64,000 nt of DNA from Cymodocea nodosa (Eukaryota; Streptophyta; Magnoliopsida; Alismatales; Cymodoceaceae). The translations under genes and the position numbers were made by a program. Where the stretch lies: assembly GCA_036874045.1 (NCBI GenBank), contig CM072335.1:7708001-7772000 (forward strand), written 5' to 3'. Shown here one piece after another: positions 57,986 through 64,000 of the stretch. Below the pieces are notes generated by a model, which searched no databases, had not been told where the DNA came from, and saw only the letters and a list, made by a program, of their open reading frames with translations. The stretch's first letter is position 1. Each line of letters starts with the position of its first letter.

Positions 57986-58519
57986 TGTCTTGTCATTTGT
58001 CTGTTTGCTTGTTTCTGAATACAAAATGTAATTTTTGTATTTATTGTTTGATTCATTGAACAATACATTTTTTTATAAATGGTTCAATTCTTATTTATGT
58101 TTACAGAAAGTTTAGCTGTAAATATATCTCTTGGTTTATAAACTATGTAATCATCTTTTTGATTAATGACAAAAGGGGGGAGAAATGTTAAAAATTCAAA
58201 TGTAGAAGATGATTATGATTTTAATTGCATATATTATAAAGGGAGATAATATTTAAGTGGTTATGACAGATGATAATGTAATTTGAAAGATAATTATGTG
58301 GTTTTTAAAACCTGAAAGATACTTATGTAATTATTGACATCTGAAAGTTTTATTTTTGAAAGGTGAAATTTACACAAACAATAGAAATAAGCTTAAGTGA
58401 ACTTAACTCAACAAACTTGTTTGTTGAATTAAAAGTTAACCTAACGAAGGTGCTTTGTTGAGTTAAATATATTTCATAATTGATTTAATATGGTTTGTCA
58501 TCATCAAAAAGGGGGAGAT

Positions 58520-60097
58520 TGTTGAGTATTTTGTTTTGATGATGTGTGCTGAATGAAAGTAATCATATTTACTCAATTACTATTGCTTCTGAAAAGAAAT
58601 TAAGAACATCAATTAATTCAAAAAAAGTTTACTGATATAAATACTTGTCTATATTGGATCTGAAATTATACTATGTTAATAACTAGTCGTTTCGTTGTAG
58701 TAATTTCTCATTTAACTAAACGTTAAGTTAACATGTGTTTTTATTGAAAAACATGATATGTTTTAAAGTTATATTTTCTGTATCATGAACAGTGCATGTT
58801 TAGACAACTCGTTAAGTTAGAGTGTTATTTGTATAGAGATCACCTGACAACTCGTTAAGTTAAAGGCTTGAAGGTTAAAATAGGTCATGTGAGAACTCGT
58901 TAAGTTAGTGAGTAAAAGAAGAGACGAACTCATTAAGTTAGTGTTGTACACGTGATGAAATTAAAAGTTACGAATGTTATATTGTATCATGTGAGGTGCA
59001 CATGTTTAACTCGTTAAGTTAACATAATTAAACGCGTTGAGTTGCTATATTAAACACTAAGGCAATGAGTTAGGTTAGCGTTATAAACTTAAGTTGTTAT
59101 TATTGCACGTGGTAAAATTTTTATTATAAAAATATTTGTTTATTACTGATTTGTTGAGTTATCTGTAACACAACGAAGTTGGTTCGTTGAATTATCGTAA
59201 CACCATCAAGCTAGTTCGTTGAGTTAGCGTAACACCACAGACTTAGTTCGTTGAGTTAGCTACAGTACTTGTCATTTGAGTTGGCACATGAGAAACTCGT
59301 TAAGTTAGAAACGTTAAGTTATATATCTACTTGTGTTACTCGTTTAATTAATATTAAAGTAACGACTTATTATTACACTTAATGAAAAATTTTGGGCAAG
59401 AAAGTTTATTTTATAGTAAATTTTTCAAAGATATAGGATTGATGATTAAAGAAAATTCGAAATGTAAATGTGGGTCAGAACGTGTGTATTTCGATGAAGG
59501 AAAAAGAAAAGACATGAAGAAGTGGAAAACTGGTGGTGATTAAATGTGGAGGATATGCATGAAATGAATATACAGTATAAAAGGCATAGAATTCTTGTTG
59601 ATCAGTTATCCCTACACACCAAATGAAAAATCTTTTCAGAGATCAAAAACACCTTTCGGGGAGAAACTCTCAAGTGGAAGAAAATTAAGTGAAGCAAAAA
59701 CAGGTAAGATCTATGTCATTGAAGATTTAAAGTATCAGAAGAAAGCAAATTCGGTGAAGCAGAGAAAGACAAGATATTCATCACTGAAGAATTGTTGAAG
59801 AAGAAAAAGGAGAAGAATAAGAAAGATCTCAAACAGGGAGAAATATTTTAAATTCTGTAAATTAGTTTTCTCTGTTTGCAGTTATAAAATTGTATAGATG
59901 AAACATGGTATCAATATATAATTGCATCTACAATTTCTAAGGAGAATTGAATTGTATATTATAATTGAAACCTTGAATAAAAATGATTTTATAAAAACAG
60001 TGTCTTGACTTGTTTTTAAGTTTTGAAGTTACAATTATAATCGAAAATGTTGAAAAACACAATTCACCCCCCTCTTGTGTAGCCATACGATCCTACA
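58520..60097 (+). repeat. Copia B LTR, plus orientation (1,578 bp)
   Basis: Ends TGTTGAGTATTTTG and ATACGATCCTACA (TG...CA), preceded by AAAAAGGGGGAGAT. It carries many AACTCGTTAAGTTA arms (58,800-59,060) and ACGTG boxes (about 58,948, 59,104). It is the only complete LTR of this family in the window. Confidence 0.9.
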
Positions 60098-60104
60098 AAA
60101 AGAT

Positions 60105-60513
60105 ATTTTGAATATTTGCAAATCTAACTATCCGATGCTCAGACACATTTCAGATAGTTACCAAATAACTTATCGAAAAACCACTTAAGTTGTATATTAA
60201 TATTTCAACACGTGTGTTCCAAGAAATAATAAAATATTCTTCAAGCGTTTAAAACATAATTGTCTGATACATGCAATATAACTCTCTAAAATAACATAAA
60301 ATTTGGATACTTAGAAATTTTAAAGCCTGTAATTCACTAGTAGTTCAAAAATATACTTATTAACATTAATTTCCTAAAATTATGTAGATTCTTTCATTAA
60401 AGCATATAACAATGTAATTATAACATAATAGCCTAATTCCCATATGATAAGCTAAATATTATGCAATTAACCATCATTTAACTATTAATATTATGCATAT
60501 TTTCATTCTAAAT
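60105..60513 (-). repeat. Gypsy LTR fragment
   Basis: Matches the right-hand part of the inner gypsy LTR (about 12,010-12,592) up to TTCATTCTAAATA. It is followed by GTTGGTAGTC and not by a polypurine tract, so it is a 5' LTR end or a cut fragment. Confidence 0.75.
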
Positions 60514-60529
60514 AGTTGGTAGTCAGATC

Positions 60530-62458
60530 TTTGGCTAAACTTTTAATGTTTCATCACAATTGATAGACATGTTTTCTTTCTAATAATTTAACTCCTTCAT
60601 TTTTCAGTCTAAGTACTTGATAAAGTATTTCTAGAGTTAAATATATATCTATTTCTTGTATATTTGAAACATGAATACCATCTTCTACTGTTAAGTTTGA
60701 GTAAAAGTAACTTATAATTTTTGGTATAATAGGATGGCTTGGCTATTGTGGAAGTAGAGTCAACAAGCTTTAAAATTCAAATATTTCTCTTATGTTTGCA
60801 TCCCTTCAAACTTAACTAGTCTTGAATATAAAACTGTAATAGTTTTATACGTTTGAAATTTTTCATAATAGGAGCTATTTTTGAACCATAATAATATATT
60901 TTCCTCTAAATTCTGTTCAAGATTAAGTATTTTCCTGTCATGAGTTTCTAACTTAAGACTTGTTTCAATATTGTCAACAACATCTATATTTTCAGATCTT
61001 TTAGAACTGAAAGAGTTTCTATCAAAACTTGTAAAAATGTCTGAAATATCTATTATTGTCATATTAATAATATGTTGAGCTCTCTCTATTTGATTTTCTT
61101 CAAACATATCAGCAATTAACATTTCTATATCATTTTCAATAGTCGATGTAGTATTCTCTCTATCAGCAATATTTATTTCTATAAGTAGTCTATAAAACAA
61201 CTGTCTCTATATGAAAGAATATTTTATATTTTTCTGTATAATAGAATCATTCTATAATTCTAAAATTTCTATAAATGAGACATCGGCAATGTCATATTCT
61301 ATTTGTAATTGTGTATTTTGCTGATTATATACAGTTATCAACAAATATACTATATACTGTAACAGACATAACCAAATGTATAAAATGTAGTATAAGCAAC
61401 TGTACCAAAAATTAAAAGTCTCGATCCAAGATACAGTAAGAGGAAAAATATCTGTACATTTCTCTTTAGATGAAAAATCTTCAAAATTCATAGACTCAAT
61501 GTCTATGTCATCAAAAATGTCATCAAAATTGATATCATCTATATATATATCATTAAAATTTCCTACATTTTTTGTTTCTATAGAAAAAGAATGTTGTCTT
61601 GCAGCATGATGTAAAAAATTGTCCATTGTATTGAAAGTAACTTTATGGACTAATGTGAGACAATACCTTAAAGTGTATGCTTGTAATCCGATATTTGTCA
61701 CATTTGCTAGGATTCCAGAAACAAAATCTTCTCTAGCTTGTGCAATGGAACATAGTTTTCCATTTTTCAAAGATTGTTCTCTTTGTTGCAATATACCTTG
61801 TATACCTGCAGTTAGTCTAAAATATTCTATTGTCTTTTTCTTCCAACTATATGTCTGTAGTATCTCAAGTTGTTCAGGAGATTCTAATGTTTGCTTTATT
61901 TCTCCTGTTAAAGACACCTATGGTCTTGATGGTCCTTCACCAGGTTGCCTAGGTTGTAATAATGGAATATAGAGTTTTAAACTTTTAACTTCAGCCATTT
62001 TCAGTTGATAAACTCTTTGTCCTTCACTTCGAAGGCCCATTTTCCAAATGACAGTTTTCTGTTCAATAATAAATTTTTGTATTTCATCTAAAACAACCAA
62101 GGAAAAATAATGTTGGGAATACAAAGATTCTAATAAGTAATAGACTGTACCGATTTTTCAAGTACTTGTCTAGAACTAGTAACAACCTCAGGGTTAGGTT
62201 GTAATGTTCTTTTCCATATTTGTAATGCAAAAAGTTTCTAATAGTTTTAGTCTAAACTGTGTCTCAACATAGTTTCTAATAAATTTTCAACAGAAATTTT
62301 TCTCGTCTTGAATAGTTTTTCGAATTTCATGTAGTACTTCATTTGAAAAAGTATACCTAGAGTAAATATCGTTGATCTTGCTTTCTATTTTCTGAAGTTC
62401 CATCTCTCTTTTTTGCACTTTTGTCATTCTACCACGTCCTCTTCTACGTCTTGACATT
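60530..62458 (-). pseudogene. Diverged relative of the Copia B extra ORF
   Basis: Begins MSRRRRGRGRMTKVQKREME, a basic leader like that of the Copia B ORF, and shows the same layout. IESKINDIYSRYTFSNEVLH parallels LAQIYSEYFFPQSILDEV, and NSSYYEKFQTYKTITVLYSR parallels the QKYNNLITCQILHARPIK region. The middle (about 61,250-61,915) has an Asp-rich stretch followed by a long hydrophobic segment (YILYIWLCLLQYIVYLLIT) that could span a membrane. The owner element is not identified. Fossil with several breaks. Confidence 0.5.
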
Positions 62459-62940
62459 ATCGATTAATCTTCGCTGTTCACTATAGAACTTAGTGGAAGT
62501 AAAGATTGTGAAGATAGAGTTTTACGAAAGTAGAAACACGAAAGGTTATCAGTAAAACATTTATAACTCTTTAAGTTTATAAATGGATAAATAGATTCAA
62601 TCATTGAAATCATAAATATAAGATCCGTTATTGATAAATAACTTGAAAGCTTACAATAACTGTACGAGTTTTACAACCTATCACAATAGAAGACTTAGCG
62701 TAACTGTTCCTGTAAAGAAAATAACTACTAGCTAAGTAAAAATGAGAAACAGAATGAGAAACTTGAAGACTTATGATAACTATTTGAGTTTTATGAGTAG
62801 TGAAGCACATAATTATATGATAAACTAGAATAGTTATTATCATATTTTAAATCTTTTATAAAAAGATAATAATACTAAGTTAATTGTTCGAGTTTCTTAA
62901 AAGGATAAAATATAAGAATTTTAAAAAAGCTTATCAGTAA
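62459..62940. other. AT-rich stretch of unknown origin
   Basis: No ORF or LTR match. A loosely repeated phrase (GAAAGCTTACAATAACTGTACGAGTTTTA, cut here to its parts CTTACAATAACTGTACGAG and CTTATGATAACTATTTGAG) occurs near 62,648 and 62,767. Confidence 0.35.
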
Positions 62941-64000
62941 AACAACATGCCCTAAGACTATTCCTTGTTTAACCATGAAGTGACATTTTTCCCAATTTAA
63001 AACCAGATTTTTTTCCACACAGCGTTTTAATATTTGGTTTAAATTGCTTAAACACACTTCATATGAGTTTCCATATACAGTAAAATCATCCATAAATATT
63101 TCTAAAAAATCTTCAGTCATTCCAGTAAATATACCCTGCACACACCTTTGAAAGATAGCTAGCGCATTGCATAATCCGAATGGCATTCTTTTAAAAGCAT
63201 AAGTTCCATTAGGACAGGTGAAAGTTGTTTTCTCTTGATCCTCTAATGCTACTGAAATTTGATTATACCCTAAATACCCGTCTAGGAAACAAAAATATTC
63301 TTGCCCTACTAATCTTTCCAGCATTTGATCTATAAAAGGTAAGGGAAAATGATCTTTCCTAGTCATAGCATTTAGCTTTCTATAGTCTATACATACTCTC
63401 CAGCCTAATTGAATTCTAGTAGGTATCAAGTCTTGACTTTCATTCCTAATAACTGTTAATCCTGATTTCTTGGGAACTACATGGATTGGACTAACCCACG
63501 AGTTACCAGAATCGGATAAATTATATCATTATCTAACCATTTAACTATTTCTTTCCTGACTACTTCTTTAAGGTTTGGATTTAATCTCCTCTCAGGAATT
63601 CTAATAGGTTTAGCATTCTCTTCTAAATATATGTGGTGATAGCATAAAGTTGAACTTAACCCTTTTATATCAGTCATAGTCCATCCTATTGCTTCTTTAT
63701 AACTTTTTACTACATCTTTTAATTTAACTATTTGATTCTCTTTTAAATCTGAAGCAATAGATTGGACAGGTTCGTTTATCTTCCAGAAATATATAGGTTA
63801 ATTCAGGAGGTAAATGTTTTAATTCTAAATGTTGCCCATCAAAAGCTAGAGCTCTTAACTGAACATCATCATTTTTTAAATTAATTTCTTCCATATCTCC
63901 TTCTATATTTATGCTTTCACTTTCTTCTAAAATTTCAGAATTGATTTGCCTATTTAATTCTTCTTGAATCACATCATCTAATATATCTCCTTCATCCTCT
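62941..64000 (-). mobile_element. Athila-like gypsy pol fragment (linker and reverse transcriptase), fossil
   Basis: Minus-strand RT motifs: YHHIYLEENAKPIRIPERRL, GWRVCIDYRKLNAMTRKDHF, FLDGYLGYNQ, YAFKRMPFGLCNALA and FMDDFTVYGN, up to the [12 protein letters not shown] segment. It ends abruptly near 62,941 and runs off the right edge. It is a third pol copy of this lineage in the window. Some breaks. Confidence 0.85.

Larger units (their letters stand above)
56905..60097 (+). mobile_element. Copia B 3' end, inverted copy (extra ORF, polypurine tract, LTR), fossil
   Basis: Plus-strand counterpart of about 40,300 down to 37,008. It contains the second half of the extra ORF, a noncoding region, the polypurine tract and a full 1,578-bp LTR. 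The left end joins a truncated gypsy LTR. With the minus-strand element it forms an inverted repeat with arms of about 3.1 kb. Confidence 0.85.

Noticed and set aside
37008-60097. A single intact Copia with two complete LTRs spanning 37-60 kb
   Set aside because: The right-hand complete LTR (58,520-60,097) is in the opposite orientation to the 3' LTR at 37.0-38.7 kb and belongs to a separate inverted fragment.

Overview
The window is plant nuclear DNA, very AT-rich, and almost all of it is nested and rearranged LTR-retrotransposon sequence. The only clear host gene is at the left. It is a minus-strand, intron-containing gene with a chloroplast transit peptide and two RRM domains, and it matches PSRP2, the plastid-specific ribosomal protein 2 (a cpRNP). 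Its GC-rich first exon in an AT-rich setting fits an angiosperm, possibly a monocot; the species cannot be fixed from the sequence.

Layout. 1-1.7 kb: a decayed RTE-type LINE, apparently in the last intron of the host gene. 2.1-3.74 kb: PSRP2 exons 3 to 1. 3.8-5.9 kb: upstream DNA with a GC-rich patch, a strongly AT-decayed LTR remnant and a short GC-rich tandem repeat. 5.9-8.1 kb: a plus-strand Copia fragment (family B) carrying a 733-bp PIF/Harbinger DNA transposon with a TTA target duplication. 8.1-10.3 kb and 34.5-37.0 kb: the two halves of a plus-strand Athila-like Ty3/gypsy pol (outer gypsy). 10,339-34,467: a second Athila-like element (inner gypsy, minus strand) inserted into the reverse transcriptase of the first with a perfect GTATG target duplication. 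24,000-32,597: a SIRE-like Copia (family A, minus) inside the inner gypsy. 37.0-48.9 kb: a Copia of family B (minus) with an extra 3' ORF. 48.9-56.9 kb: the 3' part of a relative of the inner gypsy (plus). 56.9-60.1 kb: an inverted copy of the 3' end of Copia B. 60.1-64 kb: a gypsy LTR piece, a diverged copy of the Copia B 3' ORF, and another gypsy pol fragment.

The most interesting content is the gypsy lineage. Both copies that reach this region share the order pol, extra ORF, gag, F-box ORF, polypurine tract, LTR. Gag therefore lies downstream of pol, and a full-length F-box/FBA-type gene of host origin is carried as cargo; one copy is still open over 376 codons. The gypsy and Copia B lineages share a 3' ORF (Transposase_32/Athila-ORF-like) and a conserved ~1-kb noncoding block, although their pol genes are of different superfamilies. 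LTRs of all three families carry arrays of the same imperfect inverted-repeat modules (AGTTA...TAACT cores with CGGA/TCCG or CGTTG/CAACG arms), often next to ACGTG and CTTAAG boxes. These points suggest exchange or convergence of regulatory and 3' modules among unrelated retroelements in one genome.

All LTR elements here are treated as fossils. Their domain spans are approximate, and dates are rough estimates from LTR differences counted by eye.
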